From Iodobacter sp. BJB302 (GTDB taxonomy: Bacteria > Pseudomonadota > Gammaproteobacteria > Burkholderiales > Chitinibacteraceae), in the NCBI RefSeq assembly GCF_002735645.1, contig NZ_PDZG01000009.1:26954-90953 (forward strand): 64,000 nt of DNA, given 5' to 3'. Positions 40,007 through 49,290 of this stretch are shown here, piece after piece. The notes under the pieces were generated by a model. That model did not search any database, was not told the DNA's origin, and saw only the letters and a program-made list of their open reading frames with translations. A program made the translations under genes and the position numbers. Each line of letters opens with the position of its first letter. Position 1 is the first letter of the stretch.

Positions 40007-41163
40007 CAGAGATCGCCATTTTGAGGGTGGAAAATAATGGCCTGGGCATCACCTGCCAGGCGCTTTTCAACGCGGCGGGTCTTATCCAACACCTGCCCGG
40101 CAAGCTGACCACAGGCAGCATCAATATCGTCGCCCCGTGTTTTACGCACGGTGGCCACATAACCCGCATTTATCAAAATATCACGAAACCGCATAATTGC
40201 ATCCCGCTGCGAGCGCTTATAGCCCGAATTGGGGAATGGATTAAACGGAATCAAATTAAATTTACAAGGCACATCACGCACCAGTGCAACCAGCTCACGC
40301 GCGTTTTCTACGCTGTCATTAATACCATCAAGCATCACATATTCGAAGGTAATAAAATCACGCGGCGCTTTTTCCAAATAACGTGTACACGCTGCCAATA
40401 ACTGGTTCAGCGGATACTTTTTATTGATTGGAACAATATCATCTCGGATTCTATCATTAGGCGCGTGTAAGGACACCGCTAATGCGACCGGACAATCTTC
40501 ACGCAGGCGATCCATCGCAGGCACAATGCCCGAGGTTGAAAGCGTTACGCGGCGGCGGGATAAGCCGTAAGCATTGTCATCGAGCATCAGCTTCATGGCA
40601 GCAACCACATTATCGTAGTTTGCCAGCGGCTCGCCCATGCCCATCATCACCACATTAGATACAATGCGGGTATCACCATTTCTGTTGTCTTCTAGGCCAG
40701 CATCGCCCAGGCGCGACGCATCCAGCGACATACGACGATTGGCCCACCACAGCTGACCAATAATTTCTGCAGTACTTAAATTACGGTTAAATCCCTGACG
40801 GGCAGTAGAGCAAAAACTGCAGTCTAAAGCGCATCCAACCTGACTGGATACGCAAAGCGTACCGCGATCGTCTTCAGGAATAAAGACCGCTTCAACACCA
40901 TTACCGGTACCCACATCCAGCAGCCACTTGCGCGTGCCGTCTTTGGCAATTTGCTCGGCCATCAAAGCAGGCGGCGTAACGGCCGCGTCTAAGGCCAGTT
41001 TTTGCCGAAACGATTTGGCGATATCGGTCATTGCATCAAAATCCGGCTCACCACGCTGATGAATCCATTTCATCAGCTGCTTGGCACGAAACGGCTTCTC
41101 GCCATATTGCGCCATCAGGCCGGCCAAACCCGCCGCATCATAGTCCAACAAATTAACTGACAT
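40006..41163 (-). CDS. rlmN: Dual-specificity 23S rRNA/tRNA adenine-C2 methyltransferase RlmN
   Basis: 385-residue radical SAM enzyme. It methylates A2503 of 23S rRNA and A37 of some tRNAs. The cluster motif [20 protein letters not shown] supplies CxxxCxx[16 protein letters not shown] is the SAM-contact segment, and the essential C-terminal Cys is in [14 protein letters not shown]-terminal region [16 protein letters not shown] is typical. It heads the rlmN-pilW-rodZ-ispG string. Confidence 0.97.
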   Translation of the reverse strand: MSVNLLDYDAAGLAGLMAQYGEKPFRAKQLMKWIHQRGEPDFDAMTDIAKSFRQKLALDAAVTPPALMAEQIAKDGTRKWLLDVGTGNGVEAVFIPEDDRGTLCVSSQVGCALDCSFCSTARQGFNRNLSTAEIIGQLWWANRRMSLDASRLGDAGLEDNRNGDTRIVSNVVMMGMGEPLANYDNVVAAMKLMLDDNAYGLSRRRVTLSTSGIVPAMDRLREDCPVALAVSLHAPNDRIRDDIVPINKKYPLNQLLAACTRYLEKAPRDFITFEYVMLDGINDSVENARELVALVRDVPCKFNLIPFNPFPNSGYKRSQRDAIMRFRDILINAGYVATVRKTRGDDIDAACGQLAGQVLDKTRRVEKRLAGDAQAIIFHPQNGDL

Positions 41164-41305
41164 TACTTTCTACCCAATATAAAAATCACTACCCAGCCAC
41201 TACAGCTGCAAGATGTGCCAAGCAATTTACTTTGCAGCTTACTGCTCAGCACATTACTCACCAGCCAGCCGCCAGACATAAAACAGGCCTGGCGGGCTAA
41301 ATTAA

Positions 41306-41731
41306 TCAGCGGCTGTAAACTTCGGATGAAGCAAAGAAGTAAGCGATTTCGATTGCTGCATTTTCAGCAGAATCAGAGCCGTGTACTGCATTTGCATCGA
41401 TAGAATCAGCGAAATCAGCACGGATTGTGCCGGCAGCTGCTTCTTTAGGATTAGTTGCGCCCATCAGGTCACGGTTTTTCAGGATCGCGCCTTCGCCTTC
41501 CAGAGCCTGAATCATGACAGGACCGGAGATCATAAAGTTCACGAGATCGTTAAAGAAAGGACGTGCAGCGTGTACAGCGTAGAAGCCTTCAGCTTCAGCG
41601 CGGGACAGTTGTTTCATCTTTGCAGCAACAACCTTCAGGCCTGCTGATTCAAAACGATCGTAAATCTTACCAATTACGTTTTTAGCAACTGCATCAGGTT
41701 TAACGATTGAAAGTGTGCGTTCGATAGCCAT
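41306..41731 (-). CDS. ndk: Nucleoside diphosphate kinase
   Basis: 141 residues: [21 protein letters not shown] at the N-terminus, and [20 protein letters not shown] with the phosphorylated active-site His. It equilibrates nucleoside triphosphate pools. GGAGA precedes the ATG. It is upstream of rlmN with a 142-bp gap in which I see no clear terminator, so some cotranscription is possible. Confidence 0.97.
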   Translation of the reverse strand: MAIERTLSIVKPDAVAKNVIGKIYDRFESAGLKVVAAKMKQLSRAEAEGFYAVHAARPFFNDLVNFMISGPVMIQALEGEGAILKNRDLMGATNPKEAAAGTIRADFADSIDANAVHGSDSAENAAIEIAYFFASSEVYSR

Positions 41732-42089
41732 GTAATTCTCCAGAGGGTGGTTTTATAAGCAAAATATTTGCAGCGTATAAAAAACTCGGCTAGCCTGCTT
41801 GCAAATCATGCAAGCTATACCGGAAGTCAGATCCATTTTTTATACATAAATTCAATTGCCCGCAGGTAAAACAGTGTCTCGACAACCCTGCTTTACCCGG
41901 TAAAAATTGGATTAGCCGAACATTATAACAAATTCAAGCAAAACCGGCTGATGAACTATCCGCTTCCGTGCAAGCAAGTTAAAACTTAAATATTCGGGCA
42001 GAGGCAATATCAATAAAAACACGCCTGCCCTGCAATACCTGCAAAGCGATTGAGTAAACACAAATAATAACTCCAAGTGAAATCGGCCA
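41732..42089. other. Divergent intergenic region between ndk and the SPOR gene
   Basis: 358 bases without a supported gene. It should hold the ndk promoter (minus) and the SPOR-gene promoter (plus). An imperfect inverted repeat (ggtaaaacag and ctgctttacc, about 41864-41899) is the only notable structure. Confidence 0.5.
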
Positions 42090-42836
42090 ATGAACGACGC
42101 TCTCGACCCCATCCTTCAGCAAGAAGCCCAACGAAAATTAAAAGTCCAATTAGCATGGCGGCTCGGTATTGCCGCCACATTAATTATGCTGGCTCTTTTT
42201 GGCATTAACTGGCTGGATCGTCAGAAAGACCTGCCACCCCCTGCCAGCACGCCCGAGCCCATTGTTCAGCCAACAGCAGAACCAAAACCGGAAAAAATCG
42301 CGCTGCCAACACCAACCGCCAGCGCAGCGGTGGAAGCCAGCAGCGCTTTAAGCATCAGCACACCCATTGCATCCAGCTCGGATTCCGGCGTAATTGCGGG
42401 TGCTGCGCATAAAAGCCCGACCACACCCAGCCCCGCTCCCGGTAACAAACCCACACTAAAGCTGGAGCCTGTGCCGCCAGAGCCTGGCAGCAAACCCAGC
42501 TCCGTTATCCAAACCACCCCGATTCCTGTTAAAGCACCCGCACCCGTTATTGCGCCGCCCGCCGCAGCAGAGCCTGCTCAAGCCCTGATCACTGCGGCAC
42601 CACAAGCCGCCTATCCAGCCGCACAGCACACTCGTGACGGCTATACCGTACAAGCCGGCGTTTTTCTGCAGGCACAAAACGCAAACAAACTGCTCAGCCA
42701 GCTTAAAGCCGCCGGCATTCCTGCCTACACCGAAACCCGCGTGCAAATTGGGCCGTTTAAAGATAAAGCCAGCGCAGATGCTGCGGCCGCAAAGCTTAAA
42801 CGGCTGGGTATAGAGCCCATTGTGCGCGGCAATTAG
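42090..42836 (+). CDS. SPOR-domain inner-membrane protein
   Basis: 248 residues. A cytoplasmic N-terminus (QEAQRKLKVQLAWRL) is followed by a membrane helix (GIAATLIMLALFGINWL), a long Pro/Ala-rich periplasmic linker (about residues 50-175) and a C-terminal SPOR domain (GYTVQAGVFLQAQNANKLLSQ; ETRVQIGPFKDKASADAAAAK). SPOR domains bind denuded glycan strands at the division site. It may be an FtsN- or DedD-like protein; the exact paralogue cannot be named. Confidence 0.85.
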   Translation: MNDALDPILQQEAQRKLKVQLAWRLGIAATLIMLALFGINWLDRQKDLPPPASTPEPIVQPTAEPKPEKIALPTPTASAAVEASSALSISTPIASSSDSGVIAGAAHKSPTTPSPAPGNKPTLKLEPVPPEPGSKPSSVIQTTPIPVKAPAPVIAPPAAAEPAQALITAAPQAAYPAAQHTRDGYTVQAGVFLQAQNANKLLSQLKAAGIPAYTETRVQIGPFKDKASADAAAAKLKRLGIEPIVRGN

Positions 42837-42871
42837 CCCCGCACCGCGCTTTATTTATAGCCAGATACTGA

Positions 42872-42898
42872 GGCGAGCCACTGCACCAGTGGCTCGCC
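42872..42898. repeat. Strong 12-bp hairpin between convergent genes
   Basis: ggcgagccactg and cagtggctcgcc pair perfectly around a three-base loop. There is no T-run on either strand. It lies immediately after the truncated GNAT gene and may be a factor-dependent terminator or a recombination scar. Confidence 0.6.
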
Positions 42899-42909
42899 AT
42901 CTTCATCAA

Positions 42910-43257
42910 TCAGGCAGGCTCCCCGCTTAAAAATGCAAGGCGTAACAGCGCTGCCACCGCCGCCGTTGCAAAGCCCTGTCCCTGATGCGCAGCCAGCACA
43001 GCGTAGCCAATTTCCACCCGTCTTTGCTGCGGCGCCTGCTTGAAACCACAACTTCCCACGGCAAGTAAATCACCAGGGCGCAATATATAAAACGGCCTGG
43101 CCCAGGCGGCTGCCACACCCGCCTGCAGCATCTGAGCAGCACGCTCAGCCACAAAAGCAGGCACAAGAGCTGCAGTTTCAACCCCTGGCATGCCCGTGCT
43201 TTGGTTCCTTGCAGTCTGCAGATCCTCATCAGTCAGCGGCATCAGCTGCAATGTCAT
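42910..43257 (-). CDS. Short GNAT acetyltransferase, probably C-terminally truncated
   Basis: 115 residues. The N-terminal part fits a GNAT fold, with the acetyl-CoA-binding loop in IGYAVLAAHQGQGFATAAVAALL (Q/R-x-x-G-x-G/A variant). The frame ends only a dozen residues after the loop (LAFLSGEPA), before the beta5-beta7 strands that normal GNAT enzymes need. The next 60 bases contain a perfect hairpin. It is probably a degraded or truncated gene rather than an active enzyme; a frameshift near the stop is an alternative. Confidence 0.55.
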   Translation of the reverse strand: MTLQLMPLTDEDLQTARNQSTGMPGVETAALVPAFVAERAAQMLQAGVAAAWARPFYILRPGDLLAVGSCGFKQAPQQRRVEIGYAVLAAHQGQGFATAAVAALLRLAFLSGEPA

Positions 43258-43483
43258 TCATTCCTCTCTTTTTATTTATATCGCATAAATTATTTTGCAA
43301 GCCTGGGGTAAGCCCTCAGTTCAATGCACATTGCGCCCTTCTACACTGGTGTTAAACACCCAATTCATTTCGTCATAAATCTTACAAATAAACGCAATCA
43401 TTGCTTGCTACGCTGCGCCACCGCTTCAGACCCACCCCCATCCACCACCATGACGTCCGCTTGAGTCAGTTACGGAGCAAAAG

Positions 43484-44497
43484 ATGAAATTTGTTTTAAC
43501 CGCATTCGCCCTCGCTTGCTGTTTATCCGCCCCTGCTCAAGCATGGGATCAAACCACCCACAAGCGCATCGTTCTTGATGCCATGGCCTTTATTAAAAAC
43601 AACCCCGGCAGCAATCAATATCAAAAATTAGCCACGGGCATCAGCAAGGCAGGCTTTACCTGGGAGCAGTTTGCCGAAACGGTGGGCCAGGGCGCTTACG
43701 ATGTGGATGACTTTGCTAACACTTATCTCTGTGGCGCCACGACCGGCAGCTGTCAGATCTCACCGGTATACAGCACACTAAAAATCGCGCAATACACCTC
43801 TTACTGGCACTTTCAAAACCACACCTCCGGCCCCGATGTGCACGGCAATAAATTTGGCGGCTACAACTACGCCAAGCTGACCGTAGCTGGTGATATCGAC
43901 AAGCTGGCAAAGACCTGGTTAATTGGTGATTACCTCGACGATGGCGCAGGCGGCTTAAAAGGCTGGTTTGGAGACAGCTCTAAATACAATAGCTACGGGC
44001 TGACTGAAGCGCACTACCGCCTGGGTGGCAATTCATCGGCCAATATGTACGCCGACTTTGAAACCATGCCCTTTCAGCCCATCGACAACCTGGGCCAGTA
44101 CTGGTGGCAGCAATTTCTAACCAAACCCAGCGCACAAACACTGGGCTTTGTCATGCATACCACCGATTTGCTGCAGCCCCACCATACATGGACCACCTCG
44201 GCCAATAACCATTCCGGCTGGGAGACATGGGTTAAGGATTATTACGACTCCGAACAACTGAATAACCCTGCCCTGATTACGGCCGCCTTAAAAGACTTTA
44301 GCCCGCTTAAAGCCACCGATACCGATATCCGCACGCTGCTTACTGAAGGCGGCACTTATTCTTATAAAAATGGCGGCATTGTTTTATCGTCTACCGATCA
44401 TGGCGACCGCGTTCGTGTTGCCAGACAAATGATCCCGCACGCCATTGCCATGGTGGTGCATATCTTAAACCGCTCAGCAGAACGCCTCGCTCAGTAA
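43484..44497 (+). CDS. Secreted zinc-dependent phospholipase C / P1-nuclease family protein
   Basis: 337 residues with a clear Sec signal (MKFVLTAFALACCLSAPAQA). Cleavage exposes Trp21, and an N-terminal Trp is a zinc ligand in the PLC/P1 nuclease family. Further likely ligands are His26 (WDQTTHKRIV), Asp73 (GAYDVDDF), His109 and His113 (YWHFQNH) and the HTTDLLQPHHTW motif, which equals the family H-x3-D-x2-QP-x-H signature. It should cleave phospholipids or nucleic acids outside the cytoplasm; which one cannot be decided from sequence. Followed within 53 bp by a periplasmic isomerase gene. Confidence 0.8.
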   Translation: MKFVLTAFALACCLSAPAQAWDQTTHKRIVLDAMAFIKNNPGSNQYQKLATGISKAGFTWEQFAETVGQGAYDVDDFANTYLCGATTGSCQISPVYSTLKIAQYTSYWHFQNHTSGPDVHGNKFGGYNYAKLTVAGDIDKLAKTWLIGDYLDDGAGGLKGWFGDSSKYNSYGLTEAHYRLGGNSSANMYADFETMPFQPIDNLGQYWWQQFLTKPSAQTLGFVMHTTDLLQPHHTWTTSANNHSGWETWVKDYYDSEQLNNPALITAALKDFSPLKATDTDIRTLLTEGGTYSYKNGGIVLSSTDHGDRVRVARQMIPHAIAMVVHILNRSAERLAQ

Positions 44498-44550
44498 TTT
44501 AATGCCAGGCAACACGGCCCCGGCCGTGTTGCGCTCCATGGATATTCTCT

Positions 44551-45861
44551 ATGATTAAACAGATCGTCTGGCTGATACTGGCGCTGATCAGCAGCAGCCT
44601 CCATGCACAAATCAGCTATCCGCCCAGCCGCATTGCGGCAAAACTGAACGGTGAGGCACTGTTTCAATTCAGCCTGAGCAATATGCAGCAGCTGGGCAGC
44701 GACAAACCCCTTAGCGCCGCAGATCAGCTGGCCCAAATGCTGCGCCAGCGTTTACTGGCCGCCGAAGCACGCCGCCTGTATCCGCCCGAAGCACTCCACC
44801 CCGCCAGCCGCATTGCCTTTGCCCGCGACACCGCCATCGAAGACAGGCTGGCCTCCTCATTACGCGCCCTCTATGGCAAAGAAATTGAACAAGCGGTCAA
44901 AATCCTGCCCGGCAGCACACTTAAAAGCTTGTATACCGAAGAAAACACCCTGACTGCAGCACAACAGCAAGCCGTTTTTGGCCCTAAGCAACAAATCAAT
45001 CTGGAATACGCCTTAAACCCTGAGCAAATCAATCAGGCCAAAGAAATCACGCTATTACGCTATCAGCTCGCAAATAAAGGCAGCCTCACCCTGTACGACA
45101 TTTACCACCGGCAAAATGTACAGGGCCGGATCGAGCTATACGCCAAAAATCAGGAATATTTAAATCAGCAAATTCAAATTGCCTTTGCTAACTTATTTAC
45201 AATAGATTGGGCAAATAAAAAATTTGGCACAGCAGCTGTCAATGATTACCGCCGCAGCTTAAAAGACCAGGAAGACGCCGAAGCCCTGATGAAAATTTAT
45301 GGGATTGGGGATCAGCACGATCGCAGTGAACACCTGGAACAGCTGGCTAAAAAAACCAGCCCTGCTGAAATAGCCGATTATTATCGCAAGCATAAAAATG
45401 AATTCAAGCGCATCGCCAAAGTAAAAGCCCGGCATATCCGCGTAAATAATGAAGCACTGGCCAAAACGCTGATCCTGCAATTAAAACTGGGCGAAGACTT
45501 TGCAAGCATCGCCCGGCAACACTCAATGGCCAGCGATGCAGACAAAGGAGGAGATTTAGGCTGGATTACGCATCAGGGCGCATTAAACTGGGTTGAACAA
45601 ATTGCTTTCAGCCAGACCGATATATCGCAAGCCTTTCGCGCCCCTGTAGGCCCGGATGAAAAAGCCACTTGGGAAATCATAAAAGTTGAGCAGCGCGTTG
45701 AAGATTATCAGGCTGCAGATTCAGAATCAGTGCGCTATGCCGCCAGCGCACAAATTGCACTGCAAAAATCCAGAGCGCAATTTAAGCGCCTGCTGGATCA
45801 GCAATGGCAAAATGCAAAAATTGAAGTCAACCCATCCATTGGCAAAATCAGGCTGAATTAA
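44551..45861 (+). CDS. Parvulin-type periplasmic peptidyl-prolyl isomerase
   Basis: 436 residues with a signal peptide (MIKQIVWLILALISSSLHAQ). The N-terminal 250 residues are helical and SurA/PrsA-like. A rotamase domain near residues 285-385 shows VKARHIRVNNEALAKTLILQ, ARQHSMASDADKGGDLGW and IIKVEQRVEDY, the parvulin pattern. The C-terminal helix is rich in Gln/Lys. The following gene starts two bases after its stop. Linkage to a secreted hydrolase suggests it is a dedicated folding helper, but that is inference. Confidence 0.8.
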   Translation: MIKQIVWLILALISSSLHAQISYPPSRIAAKLNGEALFQFSLSNMQQLGSDKPLSAADQLAQMLRQRLLAAEARRLYPPEALHPASRIAFARDTAIEDRLASSLRALYGKEIEQAVKILPGSTLKSLYTEENTLTAAQQQAVFGPKQQINLEYALNPEQINQAKEITLLRYQLANKGSLTLYDIYHRQNVQGRIELYAKNQEYLNQQIQIAFANLFTIDWANKKFGTAAVNDYRRSLKDQEDAEALMKIYGIGDQHDRSEHLEQLAKKTSPAEIADYYRKHKNEFKRIAKVKARHIRVNNEALAKTLILQLKLGEDFASIARQHSMASDADKGGDLGWITHQGALNWVEQIAFSQTDISQAFRAPVGPDEKATWEIIKVEQRVEDYQAADSESVRYAASAQIALQKSRAQFKRLLDQQWQNAKIEVNPSIGKIRLN

Positions 45862-45862
45862 A

Positions 45863-46393
45863 ATGAAATATCTTATCTTTACAGCCAGCCTGATTGCCGC
45901 TTTTTTCTGGCTGCAAAGCAAGGATGAAAGCGATAAACCAGCCACAGCCATCACCTCAGCCCGGGTAAACGCTTCGGCAGCATCTGAAAGTAAAAAACAC
46001 TGGCTGGCCCGTTTTTACCCGGAAGCGGGCAATCAAACAGCACAGGCAGCCGAAACTCCCGCCGCCGAAAGCATGGCAGAGGCCCGCATCAACGGTGAAT
46101 CACGCACCCCGCCCATCATCAGGCAAGCGCAAAACATCGCAGCGACCCCTGCAGAGCTGGCCGATCACGCCGCCTACCAGCAATATGAAGCGCGGCAAAA
46201 TGTGCAGGAGCTGGCGGCCTTCAGTAAAGCCGTGCCCGCACAGATCGCGCAACTGCAGGAAGATATTCGAAAAGGCAAAGCCCTGGGCATCGCACCCGAG
46301 CTTATCGCCCAGCAGGAAAGAAAAGTGGCCGAGCTGCAAGCCATGCGCCAGCAATTGTTAACGGCGCACCCTGAAATCAATACTGGCCAATAA
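45863..46393 (+). CDS. Membrane-anchored, linker-plus-helix small protein (foldase-like layout), unknown family
   Basis: 176 residues. One N-terminal helix (YLIFTASLIAAFFWL) anchors it in the inner membrane. A Thr/Ala/Pro-rich linker (about residues 25-85) leads to a charged, Gln/Glu-rich helical C-terminal part, AAYQQYEARQNVQELAAF and LIAQQERKVAELQAMRQQ. This layout equals that of steric lipase foldases (Lif) in miniature, though I see no Lif motif. It starts two bases after the isomerase stop and is the last gene of the hydrolase-isomerase trio. Confidence 0.6.
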   Translation: MKYLIFTASLIAAFFWLQSKDESDKPATAITSARVNASAASESKKHWLARFYPEAGNQTAQAAETPAAESMAEARINGESRTPPIIRQAQNIAATPAELADHAAYQQYEARQNVQELAAFSKAVPAQIAQLQEDIRKGKALGIAPELIAQQERKVAELQAMRQQLLTAHPEINTGQ

Positions 46394-46403
46394 GCCGCGC
46401 CTT

Positions 46404-46925
46404 TTAATTTAACTGCGCCAATCTGCCAGGCACATAAAGCACCAAATGCGCTTCATGAATAAATACCCCATCCACCAGCATGGCGTTTTTTTCCAGGCCG
46501 TACTGCTCAAACCCCATGGATTCATACAGTGATTTTGCATTGTAATTTTCTGTATTTACACTCAGGGTGATTTGCACAACTGAGGGGTCAGAATACGCAT
46601 CATCAAGCAACGTTAATAATAAGCGGCGGGCAATGCCTTTTTTTCGCTGAGCGGCCTGGGTATAAACACCAAATATATTGGCTTTATGCTTTAATTTTGC
46701 TGCGCTATTTCGCCTTAATCCGGCAATTGCAATTAAATCAGCCTCTATAAAAACACCATAAACGGCATCTTGCGGATCACTCAGCAGTTGCGCAAAGCTT
46801 TCAACACTTCGGGCGCGCACTTCTTCTGCATTGGGCATAAATGAAGATGGGGAATCTTGTACCGCTTCCAGCCGGATCGCTTTAAGGGCTGCGGCATCAT
46901 GAATCGTCAGCTTTCTAATGAGCAT
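46404..46925 (-). CDS. GNAT-family N-acetyltransferase
   Basis: 173 residues, complete GNAT fold: IRKLTIHDAAALKAIRLEAV at the N-terminus, the CoA loop in GVYTQAAQRKKGIARRLLLTL, and NYNAKSLYESMGFEQYGLEKN at the C-terminus, the standard beta6-beta7 signature. AAGGG lies seven bases before the ATG. The substrate is unknown. It converges on the phospholipase operon. Confidence 0.88.
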   Translation of the reverse strand: MLIRKLTIHDAAALKAIRLEAVQDSPSSFMPNAEEVRARSVESFAQLLSDPQDAVYGVFIEADLIAIAGLRRNSAAKLKHKANIFGVYTQAAQRKKGIARRLLLTLLDDAYSDPSVVQITLSVNTENYNAKSLYESMGFEQYGLEKNAMLVDGVFIHEAHLVLYVPGRLAQLN

Positions 46926-46978
46926 AGCAAACCCTTTTCAGGCCAGAAATAAACCAAACAATAATAACTCAATACCGC

Positions 46979-47263
46979 CTATATCAGCCCCGCCAATAGC
47001 GCGTTGCTCATACCTGGAATAAATTCAATGATTTGATATTCAGCGATTTTATTCTGGAAGAACGGATCTTTTTCAATAATATCTTCCAGCTCTGATTTGG
47101 AAGCTGCCTGCGCAATAATCACGCCTCCTGTACGGGGCTCCTTGCGGCCGGAAACTAAAAAATGCCCCGATGCATAATGCTGCTCAAGAAATTGACGGTG
47201 CTCTGCAACAAAGCCATCAACTACGTCCAGAGGCTGTACATAATTTAATAAAACAATAAACAT
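46979..47263 (-). CDS. YciI-family protein
   Basis: 94 residues with the YciI/YCII fold signature: FIVLLNYVQPLDVVDGFVAEHRQFLEQHYASG-type N-terminus (HRQFLEQ, with the central His) and DPFFQNKIAEYQIIEF near the C-terminus. These are ferredoxin-like small proteins, sometimes dehalogenase- or PgpB-related; function here is unknown. A strong AAGGGG precedes the ATG. It lies between the GNAT and SDR genes on the same strand. Confidence 0.85.
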   Translation of the reverse strand: MFIVLLNYVQPLDVVDGFVAEHRQFLEQHYASGHFLVSGRKEPRTGGVIIAQAASKSELEDIIEKDPFFQNKIAEYQIIEFIPGMSNALLAGLI

Positions 47264-47359
47264 AAAGCCCCTTTTAAATCATAAACCGCCTTCAATACAA
47301 CGCCACAGTCTGTATTTAAATATACTCACCCACATAACAATACTGGCCCAAATACATTT

Positions 47360-48133
47360 TTATAATGTTCTTGTTTGCCCGCCGTCCACATCCAGCATAC
47401 TGCCCTGACAATAATCAGAAAGAGGCGAGGCTAAAAAAGCCACTGCAGCGGCAATTTCCTCAGGGGTGCCAAATCGTGTTACACCTAATTTTTTGGACAT
47501 CGCTTGCGCTGCTTCTTCATAACTGATGTTTTTTTCCTTCGCCGCATTATTTATTCTCAGCTGCAATCGATCAGTGGCAATAGAGCCAGGATTAATTGCA
47601 TTTACCTTCACGCCTTCAGTAATCCCTTTATCCGCCAATGCTTTACTTAAATTAAGTAAGCCCGCATTCACCGCACCGCCAATTGCAAATTCGGCACTGC
47701 CAGTGCGCCCACCTACGCCAACAATATTAACAATTGCGCCTTGATGCCTTCTTAAATGAGGCCATGCGGCTTTTGAACAGCGCACCGTGCTAAAAAACTT
47801 TAAAGCAAAACCATCCTGCCAATCGGCCTCGCTTAATTGCAAAAAATCACCACGTTTGGTGGCACCGGCGTTATTAACCAATAAATGAAGCGCCCCGAAT
47901 TGCTCAATGGCAAAATCAATTAAAGCCTGAGGGGTGGCTTCATTACGTAAATCTGCGGGGAAAATAAGTGCTTCAGAAACACAGGCATCCGCCAGCTCTT
48001 GTAATAATTGCGCCGATCTGGCGGCCAGAACCAGCTTTACTCCCTCTTGAGACAGGCGCTCGGCGATGGCACGGCCAATTCCACGGCTTGCTCCGGTAAT
48101 AATGGCTACTTTGCCGGCTAGTTTTAGATCCAT
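47360..48133 (-). CDS. Short-chain dehydrogenase/reductase-like protein with non-canonical active site
   Basis: 257 residues with the Rossmann nucleotide loop VAIITGASRGIGRAIAERL and LLVNNAGATKRGDFLQLSEA. At the position of the usual Tyr-x3-Lys the sequence reads FAIGGAVNAGLLNLSKAL, so neither the catalytic Tyr nor Lys is present. C-terminal VDGGQTRTL resembles SDRs. It belongs to the divergent SDR group with an altered tetrad. AGAGG precedes the ATG at 48133. Function is not known. Confidence 0.8.
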   Translation of the reverse strand: MDLKLAGKVAIITGASRGIGRAIAERLSQEGVKLVLAARSAQLLQELADACVSEALIFPADLRNEATPQALIDFAIEQFGALHLLVNNAGATKRGDFLQLSEADWQDGFALKFFSTVRCSKAAWPHLRRHQGAIVNIVGVGGRTGSAEFAIGGAVNAGLLNLSKALADKGITEGVKVNAINPGSIATDRLQLRINNAAKEKNISYEEAAQAMSKKLGVTRFGTPEEIAAAVAFLASPLSDYCQGSMLDVDGGQTRTL

Positions 48134-48212
48134 AAACACCTCTGTGCATCCCCTTAGATGCACTCATTATTTCACACAAAGTAAGCTTTTTCATAGCCCC
48201 GACAAGCCCAAG

Positions 48213-49250
48213 CTAGCCCCGCTTAAATGCAATAACGTGGTCAATCTCCAAGCGAATGCCAATATCCTCGCCTACTGCATGATTGTGGTGGCTGGGCACC
48301 AGCGATAATACTTTCTGACCTGACGGCAGGGCTAAGGTGTAAAGAAATTGTGCTCCACGAAAAGCCTTAGCCAGCACGGTGGCTTTTGTACTGCTTGCAT
48401 CGTCATGCAACACATCGTCAGGGCGAACCAGCACATCCGCCGTGCATCCTAGGCAGCAATCCTCCGGCATAGAGCCATCAATCACACCCAGCTCAATTTT
48501 TACTTTTCCGCCTTCAGCCACTACGCCGGGCAGCAGCACACCTTCGCCAACAAAATCCGCTACAAAACGATCCAGCGGCTTATGGTACAAATCATAAGGT
48601 GTGGCCCACTGGCGAATTTTTCCTTCGGCCATGACCCCTACTTTATCGGCCACGGCAAAGGCTTCCCTCTGATCATGGGTGACTAAAATCGCCGTCATGC
48701 CCGCTGCCTTTAAGATGGCGCGCACTTCCTGCCCCAGCCTTTCGCGCAGCTCCACATCCAAATTTGAAAAAGGCTCGTCCAGCAATAAGAGCTGCGGGCG
48801 CGGGGCAAGTGCCCGGGCCAGTGCCACACGCTGCTGCTGGCCACCTGATAATTCATGCGGATAACGATGCTCAACATGGCCCAAACCCACCAGTTGCAAA
48901 GCATCAGCCACGCGTTTTTCTTGCTCTGCTTTGCTTTCACCTCTCAGGCCAAAGGCAATATTGCCCGCCACAGTAAGGTGAGGGAAAAGTGCGTAATCCT
49001 GAAACACCATGCCAATCTGACGCTGCTCCGGCGGCAGCATTTTAGCGGCGCAGCTGACTTTATGGCCTGCCAGCGTCATCTCGCCCGCAGCCGGTTTTTC
49101 AAAACCTGCAATAGCTCGCAAAACAGTGGTTTTGCCGCAGCCGGAAGCGCCCAGCAGACAGCCAATTTCGCCCACTTGTAAATGCAGGGACAGATTTTCC
49201 ACCACGGTGCGCCCGCCAAGGGCAATCGCAAGATCAGATATTTTCAGCAT
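48213..49250 (-). CDS. fbpC: Ferric iron ABC transporter ATP-binding protein FbpC
   Basis: 345 residues. Walker A is LLGASGCGKTTVLRAIAG, signature LSGGQQQRVALARALAP, Walker B LLLDEPFSNLDVEL, and a C-terminal TOBE-like domain (VLVRPDDVLHDD) typical of FbpC/PotA-type ATPases. The start at 49250 (MLKISDLAIALGGRT) is the conserved one; the long open extension upstream is a repeat-rich region. It is the last gene of fbpABC. Confidence 0.9.
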   Translation of the reverse strand: MLKISDLAIALGGRTVVENLSLHLQVGEIGCLLGASGCGKTTVLRAIAGFEKPAAGEMTLAGHKVSCAAKMLPPEQRQIGMVFQDYALFPHLTVAGNIAFGLRGESKAEQEKRVADALQLVGLGHVEHRYPHELSGGQQQRVALARALAPRPQLLLLDEPFSNLDVELRERLGQEVRAILKAAGMTAILVTHDQREAFAVADKVGVMAEGKIRQWATPYDLYHKPLDRFVADFVGEGVLLPGVVAEGGKVKIELGVIDGSMPEDCCLGCTADVLVRPDDVLHDDASSTKATVLAKAFRGAQFLYTLALPSGQKVLSLVPSHHNHAVGEDIGIRLEIDHVIAFKRG

Positions 49251-49290
49251 ATAAACCCTTAAAACAGACCAGACCAAACAAAATCTAAGT

